A stretch of 64,000 nt of DNA, taken from positions 1 to 64,000 of the forward strand of contig JAOCPU010000037.1 in assembly GCA_035772785.1 (NCBI GenBank), in the 5' to 3' direction. Below are positions 50,281 through 62,197 of this stretch, piece after piece; positions within the stretch are counted from its first letter, which is position 1, and each line of letters starts with the position of its first letter. The DNA is from Phlebiopsis flavidoalba (lineage: Eukaryota; Basidiomycota; Agaricomycetes; Polyporales; Phanerochaetaceae). The notes below the pieces were generated by a model. It did no database searches. It was given only the letters and a program-made list of their open reading frames with translations, and was not told the DNA's origin. A program made the position numbers and the translations under genes.

Positions 50281-52324
50281 ATGAGTCCTTTATACTCTCC
50301 GTAGCGGCTTTTTAGAGCCTACGCTCGCGCTCGCTCTCCCTCCGTTGTCTCGGTTGCCGTCTGGTGGGACAGTGTGGCGTGAGTGACCTTTCGTGGTGAA
50401 TATCTAGGCGCACTCACAGTGTGCTGCTCAGGGAATCGGCTACAGTGGAAGCACGACCTGTGATGCTGCTCGGTCCTGCTCTAAGCAGAACGACTGTACG
50501 TGAACGAACCCGATTTTGCAGCTGTCATTGATCATGTTTACGTCCAGACTATTCCCAATGCTTGCCCGGAGCTGCCGGATCGACGACGTCCGACGGCTGT
50601 GGCGGCGCCTTCCAGTGTCGGAGCAACATCCACTTCTAGACCGCGGCTCCCCAAGCTCCAGCGTATGCTCCGGTAGCCGCACCAAATTCCAATTCTTTGG
50701 GTGTGAACGAGTCTGGCGCCCTGAATTTGGCAACCAAACATCCCTGGTGTCCCTCGGAACCGATTACACCTGGCCGTCGCCTTCGAGCATCGACGTATGT
50801 GTCCGCTATGTAGCATCTTGGCATCCTACGATTCTGATCTCTACTTCAGTTCTTCATGGCAAAGGCTTCAAACACCTTCCGGATTCCTTTCTTAATGGAG
50901 CGCATCAGCCCTCCATCTACCGGTCTTACTGGGCCCTTCGATTCCACATACCTGAGCGGTCTCCAGACTGTTGAGTTGAATTAATCACTGCGCTGGCCAC
51001 GACTGCGAACTGATCTCTACGCCCTTAGATTGTCAACTACATCACTGGCAAGGGAGGCCTATGCTCTCGTGGACCGTAAGATGAATACACTACTCTTCAA
51101 TGTGAATCAGCTGATGTCGGTGTAGCTCACAACTTCATGATTTACAACGGACAGACCATCTCTGACACGAACAGGTGAGGAGACTTTCCTTTCTACTGGG
51201 CATCACCAGCTGATCTGTTCACACAGCTTCCAAAACCTGTATGCTTACGCTTCACTCCATCTTCTCCATCATATCACTGATAGTTCTCTGCAGGGTGGAA
51301 GAATCTGGCCGGCAATTCGTGCGTAGGTGTAACCATGTCTTAGCTTTGCATTGACCCTTACTAGCCGTCTGCGTACACAGAAATCCCAACAGCCACGTAG
51401 TCTTCGGTAGGATTCTCGATTTGATCCCGTTGAATTTCAACCGACAGTCCCACAGATGAGTCATGAACGAACCCCATGATATATTCCGGCCCAGGACGGT
51501 GTTCAACCTGGTAACGTTAAGACGGATAGCAACGAAAGTCGTCTTCATGTCGAACGTCCTCTCCAGATGCAAGCGGCCGTGAATGCACATCCGTTGCTAG
51601 CGGTGCAAACCCACACAGCTCATCCTTGTCGAGGGTACTAGCTGGACTGGTGCCTGGAGTATGAAACACATCCCGCCCGCTTCGAATTGCAAACACTGAT
51701 TCATCACCCTCTCCGCAGCCTGGACACGTCCGGAAACAGCGCCGCGTTCGGCGCCATAAAGGACCCTAACAACAACGTTTGCTATTGGTGTGTCCCGGTC
51801 TGTTCACAGTCCTTGTGTCGACATGCTTACAGACGAGTCTCGTCAGAGATGCATCAATACCTTGACAGTGACGGCTCACGGCACTTCCCCCACCTGCGTC
51901 TCCTCAACGATCGGAGCAGAGCGTTCTCCAGGCTGCCACTCAATGGCTGCAGGCCAACAACCTCAAGGGATTCCTGGGAGAGATTGGCGCAGGCTCCAAC
52001 GGTGGGTGCAATGTCAAGTTCCGCGCGCCGTGTTCCGAGTTGAGCTGACTCATTTCCGCCCCAGCCGACTGTATTTCCGCCATTCAGGGTGCTTTCTGTG
52101 AGATGCAGCAATCTGGCGTCTGGATCGGTGCCCTCTGGTGGGCTGCTGGTCCCTGGTGGGGTGATGTAAGTAACCTGACTCTTGACGGGGCCCGGCAGGA
52201 TTATTGATCTTTTCTGCACAGTACTACCAATCTATGGAGCCCCCCCAGCGGCGCCGCTATCCCCTCCATCCTCCCACAGGCACTCGTGCCCTTCCTGTGG
52301 AGAATTGCTGTGACAAAATCATGA
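50281..52324 (+). CDS. Secreted endo-beta-1,4-glucanase, GH5 with N-terminal CBM1
   Basis: Cellulose-cleaving enzyme exported from the cell. Seen: start at 50281 followed, across a frame shift, by a hydrophobic leader (ILSVAAF). Then WGQCG, split by an intron (GTGAGT..TCAG), and GIGYSGSTTCDAARSCSKQN (50430-50490), a fungal cellulose-binding CBM1 with paired Cys. A Thr/Ser linker leads to the catalytic domain: KFQFFG, EFGNQTSLVSLGTDYTWPSP, VNYITGKGG, HNFMIYNGQTISDTN and MNEPHDI (51466-51486; the Glu is the acid/base). Then DPNNNVCY, EMHQYLDSDGS and FLGEIGAGSN (51976-52000; the Glu is the nucleophile). It ends with CEMQQSGVWIGALWWAAGPW, YYQS.EPP and QALVPFL. The wording matches GH5 subfamily 5 endoglucanases of wood-decay fungi. 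About eight introns. Expression under carbon-catabolite control is likely from family knowledge only. Confidence 0.92.
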
Positions 52325-55300
52325 CGAGTCGCGTGTTTTCTCTCGTCGTCGTCGTGTCATGTATCATCCCGTGTCTCTGGAAATTAAATGCGACGTGTGT
52401 GTTCCGCCCCATCGAAGGAGGGCATCTGCGCCACTGTTAGGCTTTGTTTTTGAGTGAATATGCAACGCGCAAACGGGCATTTTTGCTTTCTCGACCGACC
52501 ATGCGGAGATCGCAGGCAAAATGCTGGGACGCTGGTGGTCGCAAGATGGGTAATTATGCAGCCATGGTGGATGCTAGTGGGGCGCCCAGGGCACAAGGGC
52601 AGCTGTGGATGTGAGAGCGCAAGAAAATGATGAGAGCCGGGTGCCAAATTTAATCGCCTCCGAGCCGTTCATTATTGCGAGCGAAGGTTTCTTAGATTTT
52701 GAACGATCGAGGAAAAGCTGCGCGTGAAGCGTGAGATCGCTGCTGATGCAGATGGTACCGAAAAAAAAGCGATAATCCTCCGTGGGTTTAAGAGCGAGCC
52801 TGCTCCGAGCCGTTGTCCCGCCGGATGCCCAGGGGGTCTGTCGGGTTTTTTATTTGGCAGCAGTGGGCGTTGCCGTCAGAAGGCCAGAGATAGTTCCAGT
52901 CTCCGAGGAGGAGCGGGCTATGGTGTGGGATTGTCGTCCGCAAGGGTCGTAAGATGGTAACTACAGCGTCCGTCCAAATCCTGGCCAGAGTCACGGTGCT
53001 TGAATAAACCTACGTCGACGACGAGCCGTCAGGTACTCTCACGCCCGGGCCGGCCGCTTGCCGGGTGTGCCTGATCGCACCGACCGCCAATCGGCACGTG
53101 ATGCAGATGCCAATCACTCCCGGGCGGTCGTCCCAATGTGGCAAACGTCGATGAACGCAAGAAACCAGATTCCAAAACCCGCGCCACTGTACCAACAATT
53201 ATTGATGTTATACCCGACTGATGCCTCCTCCCTCGCCACCTTCGCTGGACCTACAGCGCAATGCAAACCCGCTTTACCCCGCCAACTCTGCAGAAAATAA
53301 ATCCTTGTACGCCCTTCTTGCCCCGACGGTCGCGACCAGGTTCTGCTGATGGAACAACTGAGGGGCCATCTTTTTTCTCCTCCATTCGCATAGCAACAGA
53401 GGGTGCTAGAGACTATTTTGCAGCCTCCGCCAAATGCAGATCGCAAAGACATGTGCAAGGACTGACTCCTGGAGACTCGCCTGCCGTAGGATGCATTGTA
53501 CCTAGATAGATATGAGAGGCATGACGACGTTCAGCAACCATGTTGTGTCCCTTCGGATGTGGTCGGCCCAAGAGCATGAGTGGGATAGCCGTGCACATGC
53601 GCGTGCACGCTTTTCGCACCCTAGCTACGCCAGATCGACACCTTAATCTGGGCTAGGGTGTCCTCAGCTGGCGCCGGGGAGGCGCAGCGAAACGCTCACA
53701 CTCCCGGCGAGGCAGAACCCGAGAACAGGACCTTGACGGGACAGCTCCTGGCAGCACCTGCACAGGATTTACGTACCGCTAGCTGCGGAAGGTCTAACCA
53801 CCGAAGATAAGGGCTAGGTGGATGGTCATCCATGGGTGCAAGAGCAGCCGTTGCACGTTCTCATCACGTCCTGTGCGCGCTGATGATTCTCTCTGGCACG
53901 CTCCACTTTGGGATGATATGCCTGCTATCCTGTTGATCGTGATTTGCGCCAGTGCCTGAAGGATGCAGGCTCTGGAGCTTAGTCTCTAGCATGCCTGAAA
54001 CGGCCAATCTGAAAACCCTGATGGTACATCTTATCTGCAGAGAGGCGAGTATCCTGTCCGCCAGTGTCACATCCTTTCGCAAGCATCACAATCGCTTTCG
54101 CGTCACGCGGCGTGCAACCCGCGAATCGCGGCGCACACGGGAGGAAAGACACTTCCATACTCATCCCGAGCTAGACTTGGTCATTATAAATAAACGGACC
54201 GTCCGCGGCTTCCCTAATCTCCCCCCTTTCTTCTCTTCTTTTTTCTTCTTCTAAATTCATGTGAACTCGAACGTTCACCGTTACGACACTTCTTGCTTGG
54301 TATTAGGGGGAGGTATCGCAAAACTCTAGGCGCTATTGCAGGCCCTAGTGATATATACTCATGGTCGAGAGAAGAACGGGTACAGACGAGGGAGCTTTTC
54401 GATCTCTCCACGAGACTAAGCATAAGCATTCCTTCGCGAATGGTGATAACCAATTCTACTAGGTTCGTGCACTTCCATCGGAGATCCAAGCGGCCTGTTT
54501 CATATGAGGGGTGGCTGGGGATCGTAGCACCGTGAGGGCGTTCCGCGGGACCTATAGAGTATAAGAGCTACCCTCTTCCGGAGGACGATTCATCTTGGCC
54601 TCCTCCCGATTACTGCTTACCTTGTGTGTGGCAACATATACCCAGTGTACTTGTGGCGATGGGACAATGTTTACCATGCCTTGCTGATCGGTACCGGCGG
54701 CTTTTTTGGTAGGCAAGAGAGCCACGAGCGCATGTCAAGGGAATCGCCTGAGCAACAGTGGGCCTCCCAAGCTGTCATTCTTGTATCGCTCATCTTCAAG
54801 ACGGGCCTTCTCTTGTCCTTAACGAGAACGACCCTGCTCTTTGGAAGCCTCACTTACCACTATTCACCCAGCATCGACTATCGTCGGCCTTCCCCTAGCC
54901 CGTCCTTGCTCATCCTCATTAGCACTTGCGCACTTGATGATGGCGCGTGGCGGTGCGTTATGTGTATAAAATCGTACACTACGGGCCAATTGGAACAGGC
55001 TCAGGAGGAAAGCCCAAGCCTCTGGAATCCCACCGTTGTTCCGGTCGAGGATAACAAGACGAACGCAAAGGACGCATTCCTCGTGACCCCACGAGGGCAA
55101 GCGGCAAGCGTTCTTCAACAAGAGGTTGATTTTTGTTGCGTGACAACCTGAGCAACTAGCACACCTCGGAACGCTTCTTCGCTGCAGATCGTAGGTCCTT
55201 TTCTGATTCCGCTGCACGTAGAAAGGAGATCAGTTGAGATGCCGGGTATGCAGGAACGCCATTACGCAAGTATAATGGGTTTTCAGAACAGCGTGTGCAG

Positions 55301-55339
55301 CCTTGCTAAACTACAACCACTTTAGATCTGGCGCTGACT
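52325..55339. other. 3-kb region without recognised protein gene
   Basis: Only short frames are open on either strand. The longest, a 175-codon plus frame at 54624-55151, has some hydrophobic character (AVILVSLIFKTGLLLSL) but no family. A GC-rich segment with nested inverted repeats at 53617-53820 is listed separately. A short pyrimidine-rich tract lies at 54225-54253. Confidence 0.4.
53617..53820. ncRNA. Candidate structured RNA (nested hairpins)
   Basis: Seen by eye: CACCCTAGC plus CCAGAT (53617-53635, four-base bulge) pairs with ATCTGG GCTAGGGTG (53646-53660) across a ten-base loop. Just downstream CGCCGGGGAG (53672-53681) can pair with CTCCCGGCG (53701-53709), one bulge, enclosing a perfect AGCG-AAA-CGCT hairpin (53686-53696). 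GCGCC/GGCGC (53671-53685) is an alternative small stem. No protein frame is credible here. I could not match it to SRP, RNase P/MRP, spliceosomal or tRNA sequence; it may be chance structure in GC-rich DNA. Confidence 0.25.
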
Positions 55340-56779
55340 GACATCGTATTTGTCGAAGTCAAGCAAGTCTAAATTGTCTCGATGGCAAATCATGACACAG
55401 GAGGCGATGGAACCTTTCCATCCTGATATGCCGCCCCCACTTTCTGCGGCTGGGATGTCCGAGCTGCAGGTATTTTGTTTCAGGAGGATGATCGTTGAGT
55501 CATACGCTCTAGCGTATGTGCTGTCAAGCCACGTCCAATGAACAATATCTTCATAATAAGCCATCACCATCATACCATGTACCAGTAGCTTCTGTGTATA
55601 TCTGGACTATGGCGTCGCCTCGCTTCAACAGAACTGGGCAAGTATGATTTGGTCGCGTACATCTGCCATAGGGAGACAGAGTACACTGGCTTGGTTCATC
55701 CACTCATCGGGCTGTGGAGGTTCAAAAATGGAGGTTCTCCGGTATTCGAGACAGTATATTGACACCAAGTTTTGTCAACTCGACGCCAAGGGATGGGTCA
55801 AGCGTCGTTCGTGCTGTCGCAGCCGATCCCCAATTTTTCCTGGAGGTCTGGAGTCGCCAGCCAGGAGATTGCCAGTGACGGTCTTCCCCCTTGCGTATCT
55901 GGAAACACTAGCTCAGAGTCTGGGACCGAAAAAGATTGCAGGCGACGAAGGTATTTACGACACGGGGGATGTCCTGATCGGTGCCGCCATACAGGCTCGC
56001 GCACGTGTCCTACGCACGATTGCCGCGAGTAAGTCTGGGCCTATGTTCCTTTGTATCCTTTGTCATATGGACTCGAACTACCCACCGACCCATGGTTCCT
56101 CTCCTCCCCTTCGCGGCTTCCTCCGTCCACAATGGCGGGAACTATGGCGGATGGTAGCGCTGGTCCCTCACAAACCCCGAAACAGTTTCCAACAACATCG
56201 CTCAGCTCAAACGACGATTCTCCCCGACCTTCTTTATATTATCAAGAACCATCGCTGGAACTTGCCGCCGGTGCCGCACCACCCAGTACAATGAGCTCTT
56301 CGTGTATCTTTCACTTACGCTGGCCGCGACCAAGTCCAGTAATACCTGTCCCTCCCTACGCCATGTCCCCAGGTCCCAGCATGAACTCACCTCCGTCGAT
56401 ACCGCCTGACCGCAGTGTCGGCTCCTCACCCCGCACTACCAACATCTGCAGGTAGCCGATATCACAACAATATCGCGCCGCTCACTCTCTGGTCCGTCAA
56501 GCCATCCGGGCGACATTGTGTTCGGCGCCGATGAGATGACGTTAACCCCGTCGATATCCTACCGGGGGCGGCGTGGCAGTCCGGGTCCTCCGACTCCGTC
56601 TCACCCACGGCGTCGGTGACCAGTCCTTGTCGTCACTTACCACCGCGTCCCATCCGCCGTCAATCCTGGGGACAGCCGACGGACTCAACTACCGTCGTCT
56701 CCTTATTTGCTGGCTGGAGGCTATGCTTCCACGTCGCCATCCCCGCATCCCGGCTTTAGCCCCACATAATTTCCACTGA
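55340..56779 (+). CDS. Unidentified protein with Ser/Pro-rich C-terminus
   Basis: An opening such as MEPFHPDMPPPLSAAGMSEL (55408-55467) is followed by an exon with FCQLDAKGW (about 55772-55800), VRAVAADPQFFLEVWSRQ in another frame and IAGDEGIYDTGDVLIGAAIQ ARARVLRTIAAS (55935-56030). The last third is rich in Ser, Pro and Thr. It includes SRRSLSGPSSHPGDIVFGAD, EMTLTPSISYRGRRGSPGPP and LLAGGYASTSPSPHPGFSPT, ending near 56779. Such a tail is common in fungal transcription factors and signalling proteins, but I see no DNA-binding motif and do not recognise the family. Introns and frame errors make the length uncertain (roughly 300-400 residues). Confidence 0.45.
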
Positions 56780-57008
56780 GACTGGATCTCGTGCCGCTCT
56801 TTCCATTAATCTTCTTGGCCTCTATAGTTGCTACGGAACATGTTTGTGTCGCCCCATCCCTCGCTTGGGTGTCTAAAGTCTAACGAGTGCATAAATATAT
56901 TATTGGTGTATCCGTAGAGCAACATATTTAGATTGTACACAAATAGAGTAACAAGAGCAGAGCATATCAGTGCGCCGACGCCAGCGCGAAATCCGGAAAA
57001 TCTCTATT

Positions 57009-59573
57009 TTACAAGCCTTTGAAGGCTGGATGAAGCGGCATGGAAGTTGAATACGTCATTTGTCCTCGGAGAATGTAAGCTCCTACATACGCGGGGAAGA
57101 GCTTTGCGAGCTCGCCAATGCCAAGGTCCTTGCTTACGCGCGACCTGCCCCGCTCGGCCTCTTCGCGACGGGGCCCGGGCGCTGTTGCTTCACCTGCAGC
57201 GCAACATCCGGGCGGAGAAGACCACACCAGGGACGAGCGCGACGAGCGTGATGCCGGCTGGGGGGGGCGGTGCGGTCGCAAAGATCGCCTTGGGGAACGG
57301 TAAAAGAAGCGTCGATCACGCGGTGGAACTGTACACGACACCAAAGATCAGTGGCTGGCGGAGCGGTGTGTCAGTACACCACTGGCTACGGGTCGGAAGA
57401 CATCGGAAGACTTACGCCTAGGATCATCTGGCCCACGGCTTGAATAGCGGCGAGAGCAGCACCGAAGAGACGACCAGTGTCGGCGCCGTCATGTTTCATT
57501 ATACCGGCTGCACCCATGACGTCTCCCTGGATCTGCAAGATACACAAAGCAAGGCTGTTTCCACCGCTGGGTGCAACGCCAGTACCCAAACAGCTCAGCG
57601 TCGTGAACGCGACAAACAATGCAGATGAAGACGACGCAGGCATGAGGGCAACCAGAGTGTGCGACATGCATTCAATGAAGAACGACGAGCGCAGCAACAC
57701 GAGATCGAAGTTGATTTCCTTTGCGAGCTGCCCCAATGTGGGTTTGGCCTTTTTGCCCGCGGCAGGTGCGGTATGTTTGCCGCTCGCCTCTCGGTGTCGG
57801 GTTACCAGATGAGTTAACGTTCGGAGTAATCTTCGGCTTGGCTTGAACACAGCCAATAAGGTCTAGAAGTTCATGAGTTCGCGTTGCGAGCTGTCGGACG
57901 GGGCAAGTAGACGTACGAGGCATGACAAAGAGTAGGTGTACTGCGCGCACAGCTCCCATGAGAGTAATGTAGTAGCTCAGCCTGTAGAAATACGGGTTAA
58001 CTTTGTGTAAGACGCGACGTAAACAAGCCATCACCTGTTCTGTCGGCACCCCACTCGTATACGTGCTCAGCATAGAGGTACTTGATCTGGAAGATACCCT
58101 GAGAGTGTAACACGTCAGCCACCTGTCCGATAGACGTACAAAGCTGAATGTTGCTTACCGTTGCGAGTAGGAACATGAACAGGCCAAAGCCCAATGCAGT
58201 TAAGCTCCAATCCCGCCTGTACCCGCCTTCAGGCCTGGGAAGCCTCTTCGGTGCCTGCAGTAGTGCCAAGGGTCCCATGAACCGCAGTATCCCTGCACCC
58301 ACTGCCGCCGGATCAGCAGTGTGGTGTCTCCTTGCGCCTGAGGGGAAGGGACAGGCACGGCCACAACACGATCAACGTGCTTCCCGGCGGACTTTGCCCT
58401 CTTCTTGTCCAGAGACTCGGGGAACACGAACAAGACGAGGAGCAAGTTGACGACAACGAGCACATCGCGCCAACATAGAACACCGAGGTGACTGTCGGCG
58501 CACCGTTGTGCAGCACGGGCCCGTGGCCTGCAGGCGACGGCGAGGCAATGATAGGGTGCCGGATGAGATAGGCACCTAGCATTGGACCGATCGAGAAGCC
58601 CAGATAGAAGACTCCGGAGAAGCGGCTGAAAATCTGAGACCGAGAACCATCCGAGGTGCAATCGGATACATAAGCCGTGGTCGCGGCCTGCAGCGTCGAC
58701 CAACCCCCAAGGAAGCCCTCGATGAGGGGCGAGATGATAAGCAACTTGTGCCCGTGTGCAGCAAAGATGCTGTGCGGAGTGGACACTAGGATGAAGGTCA
58801 AGTCGCTGCGTGGTCATCCTTCAGGGAGGGCTGAAACAGGACACTGGCTGCGGTACTTACGTGAGGAACAATCCCAGCGTAGCCGCAGCAAGAACACGGG
58901 TTCGACCGTATTTTTCGCCGAGCTGGCCCCACCAACCCGTCGTCGAGAGCAGAGAGGGTGCCCATGACGGTGGTCATGGTCGTCTGAATGCGCGCAGCGC
59001 CCAGACTGCACTCTTTGCGTCAGACATACACCGCTTGGAAGGGACTGAACGAGGGTCGGGCTCATCGTCTTCGTCTCCGCTTGACGAAGTGGAAAAAGCG
59101 GATATACATAGGTGTGTACCATGTTCATCTATAACAGGGTGGACAGCGTCGTAGGAGTGTGCATATGAATCTATAGTTGGGCTGGAGAGAGCGAAATGAG
59201 AGGAAGTGGCGGGACGAGATCCGTTGGATGTGTGGTCGATATACGTCGTGTCCATACACGGCGTTGCAAGCTAGCTGTGTGTACACTTGGACTCGTTTTT
59301 TTTTTTTTTTGAGCAAGCAGTCATACCACGCTACAGTCGGCTCCGGTCATCGGACTTGCTTACAAAGACAGGAGGAGCGTGCTCACCGTTATGGACCGCT
59401 GATGACAGCAAAGGGGACCAGCCTGCGAGAATTTCCATGAGCACAGACGACAGAGTGATTGGCGGTCGGTGCGGGCACGGAAATGAGATAGCGCAAAGCC
59501 CCAGCAGATAGCCACGCCTGTTCACCACGCCTCGCCAATCCTCACGTGTGGGATCGATCAGCAGACTCACCAT
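57009..59573 (-). CDS. Major facilitator superfamily transporter
   Basis: Twelve-helix transporter of unknown substrate, TetA-like branch of fungal MFS proteins. Seen on the minus strand: VQVYTQLACN (59255-59290), DPRSVPSKRCMSD, TTVMGTLSAL and GWWGQLGEKYGRTR (the loop 2-3 motif, 58880-58960). Then DLTFILVSTPHSIFAAHGHK, IISPLIEGFLGGWSTLQAAT with AYVSDCTSDGSRSQIFSRF, and GVFYLGFSIGPMLGAYLIRH. The central loop has FVFPESLDKKRAK and VVAVP. The second half has LTALGFGLFMFLLAT, IFQIKYLYAEHVYEWGADR, YYITLMGAVRAVHLLFVMP, FFIECMSHTLVALMPASSSS and GNSLALCILQIQGDVMGAAG. A basic tail REEAERGRSRVSKDLG precedes the end. A 15-T run at 59296-59310 lies in or beside the first intron. The N-terminal exon (59331-59573) is not fully resolved. 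Confidence 0.85.
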
Positions 59574-59663
59574 AGGCGGCCTAGGAAGGCCGGTAGAACG
59601 GCTTCTTGCCCACGGGGCAGCGCGAAGAGAGCCTCACAGGAGCTCCCCCCCCCCCCGGGCGCG

Positions 59664-60018
59664 TAGTTTATCCTTTGCTCAGTATTTTTCCTTTCTTCTA
59701 TTTTTGTTTTTTACCTTCTCTTTTCTCTTTTTTTTTTTTTCTTAGCGTTTTTCTTTTATTATTTTATTTTGTCAATGTCCTTGATTTCCTCATTCTTATT
59801 CTTCCGTTTTTTTTTGGTATTATTAACCCTATTATCTGGCCTTTCTATGATCTTCTTATTTTAATGCTGGCTTTTTTTGTCTTTTTTTTGTCCTATTACT
59901 TCTGAGGATTTTCTGTCTTCTGCTTTTTTTCTTCTTCACTTTATTTGGTCTTTCTCTTCTATGTTTTTCTTTCTACGTTTTCTTTTTTAGAGCATTTTTT
60001 AATAATATATTTTTTGGT
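59664..60018 (+). repeat. T-rich tract 1
   Basis: About 350 bases made mostly of T with scattered C and A (TTTTCTTTTT, TTTTTTTTTTTTCTTAGCG). The composition changes abruptly to GC-rich at about 60020. No internal tandem unit is visible. A poly-C run lies just before it at 59645-59656. Confidence 0.75.
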
Positions 60019-61935
60019 GTCCCTGGGATCTGATCTCTGCGACTGTCGGCGGGCGTTCAGCGGCATCTGGGAGTGCACGGGCCAGCGGTGGGGTCTGGCG
60101 CGCGAGACAGAGTGGCGAGAAAGGGGTGAAGTGGGAGGAGACGACGGGGTCCTGGGCTGGATGTAGGTCGTCCGCGGGTCTAGTCGAGTCTACGGTGACA
60201 TGGCGGCTTTGGTTGGTGGCAAGCGAATGGCGACGAGCGAGCATGCGAGAGCCTGCGCACGGCGGTCGCCCTGGGGCATGCGGCGTGTGCGCGCGGTCAT
60301 AATAGCGATAAGACACGCCGTCCGTTATGTCGCATGGCCCGCAGGTCAGCCCAATACGAATAATGTGCCCCGGCAGTCTGTGACGCGCTGCCGTGCAAAC
60401 AGCGTGCGCAGGGCAAAACACTTAGACGTCGACGCAGTGTCGCAGACAACGAGCAGGCACCGGGGCCGGCGCTGATAGCTTGATTGTCAGGCACGCTTGT
60501 TGCGTTCGCATACTGCACACACGCAGACGAGAGCATATCCGCCTGTTCTTCTCTGCTCCCCCACACGCTAAGCGCCTGGCGCCCACGCCCACCCCGAACC
60601 CCTGCAGGCCGCGGTGCCGCGGTCTCCCTGCCTCGAAGCGAGACCCGCCGCGTCGCGTTTCCTTTCTCGATAGTCAGACACCCGCGTGTAACACGCCCGT
60701 GAAGAAAATAGTCTCTATAGTCGATGAGAGCGTGTCCCTAAAGTAATATATGGGTGTGCGTAGGTCGTCTGTGTGAATGCAGCATAAACAGTACAGAGGG
60801 CGGGGTGATTTGGAATAGAGAGATGGAAGGCATGCGGTGGAGCTGGTATCGTCATGATGCGATGATGATGTGCCGTGCCGCGTGGTAGATTGGTAATGAA
60901 GGGTCTCATAGCTCACGGTCTGCCCCCGTGGCATTTTGCGCGGGTAGGGCACGTCCACCGACAGGAACCGCAAACGCAGCCTTTCCCCAGCGCGCGCGAA
61001 CTCACGCGTGCGTGCGTAGGCTGTCTGTTGAATGGGCATCTCCCGTGCCCTGCCCTTGCATGTCCTGTAGCCGTCCCGTCGGTGCAGTATAACCCATGCA
61101 CCGACGACTGAGCTTTCGGTTATAAGCACATACACACACGCTGTTTCTTAATGGGTATCGGCCGAACTCCAGCGTTGCCTGCCTTTGCGCCTTCACCACC
61201 GCCGCGGGCGGGCTTGGTCCATACGTTTCGTGACCAACGGTGACCCCGGGTGCTTGACCCTAAGCCCTTGGCCTCCTCCATTTGATCTTTGACCCCGGTC
61301 GAGTCTTCTCAGTTCCCGCTTAAGTACCTCTCGCGCCATCCGCTTGAGCGCCGTTACCTGGGCCTTTGTTTGCGCAGGGGTTGGTATTGGCGTATGTCGC
61401 GCTGACGGCATAGGAGCTGCCGTAGTCGCTGGCGACCAGCCGGCGGCGTGTGTTGCTGGGGTCCGGGGTCTCTGTCCCGGACGCTTATTGGGGTGTGGCC
61501 CCCTCTCCGAGTCGGTTCGGTTGGGTCGGTGCTGTGGTTGGGAAGCGGACGACAAAATTTTCACAGGGCCGGAGGTGTGCCCCGCACGTCCTGACGCCGC
61601 TTCACAGACGTCACGGCGGTCGCGGTTGTCGGTGTGGCGGGCGCCCCCTAACGGTGTGCCTAGACCAGATACTAGGCCCCCAGGCTGCCCTATGGTGTGG
61701 GTCACGGCAAGTTTTCCTTGAGTTCCTTCTATTTACGAGACGCAGAGCTTAGACACAAAGCCCATGGTAAGTATCTCAGGCGTTCGTTTGCCGTACCCTT
61801 CGTTTCCTGTCTTTCTCGTGCTTGTGGCGCCTCGGCTACTAATACGTTGATATGCCCACTGTAAAGGTCACCAGAATTAGTCGTTTGTGAGTAGTAGCGT
61901 GAGCGTATAGGAACTTTTAGGGGGATATTGCACCC
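60019..61935. other. GC-rich island between T-rich tracts, no gene recognised
   Basis: High-GC sequence with open frames on both strands, up to 170 codons minus (61193-61705) and 140 codons minus (59999-60421). Neither shows a known domain; the former is Arg/Pro/Gly-rich. The last 200 bases return to average composition. It could be a damaged gene, an inserted element or non-coding sequence. Confidence 0.35.
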
Positions 61936-62197
61936 CTTTCCAGTGCTTTTATTGCCAGACTTACTGTATATATTTTCTCTTCGCCATTGTATGTTTTTTT
62001 CTTTCTTCTTCCTATTTTCCATTTTTATCATTTTTTCTCTCCCCAGCTTTTTTCTCCACGTTTTGTGCTTTTTTTATTCTCTTTTTAGTAGCTTTCGTTC
62101 TCTCTTTTGTCTTCTTAACTTTTTCGTTTATATTTCTAAGTCATTTTTCTCCTTCTTCTTTTTCATTTTATTTTCTACTTTACATTTTTTTTATTCG
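61936..62197 (+). repeat. T-rich tract 2
   Basis: About 260 bases mostly of T with C-rich interruptions (TTTTTTTCTTTCTTCTTCC), directly downstream of the MED19 C-terminus on the opposite strand. On the MED19 strand this is an A/G-rich 3' flank. Confidence 0.7.

Noticed and set aside
59664..60018. T-rich tract as poly-A tail of a reverse-inserted retroelement
   Set aside because: The tract is not a pure run, and no reverse transcriptase, endonuclease or target-site duplication was seen; kept only as an open possibility for the island.
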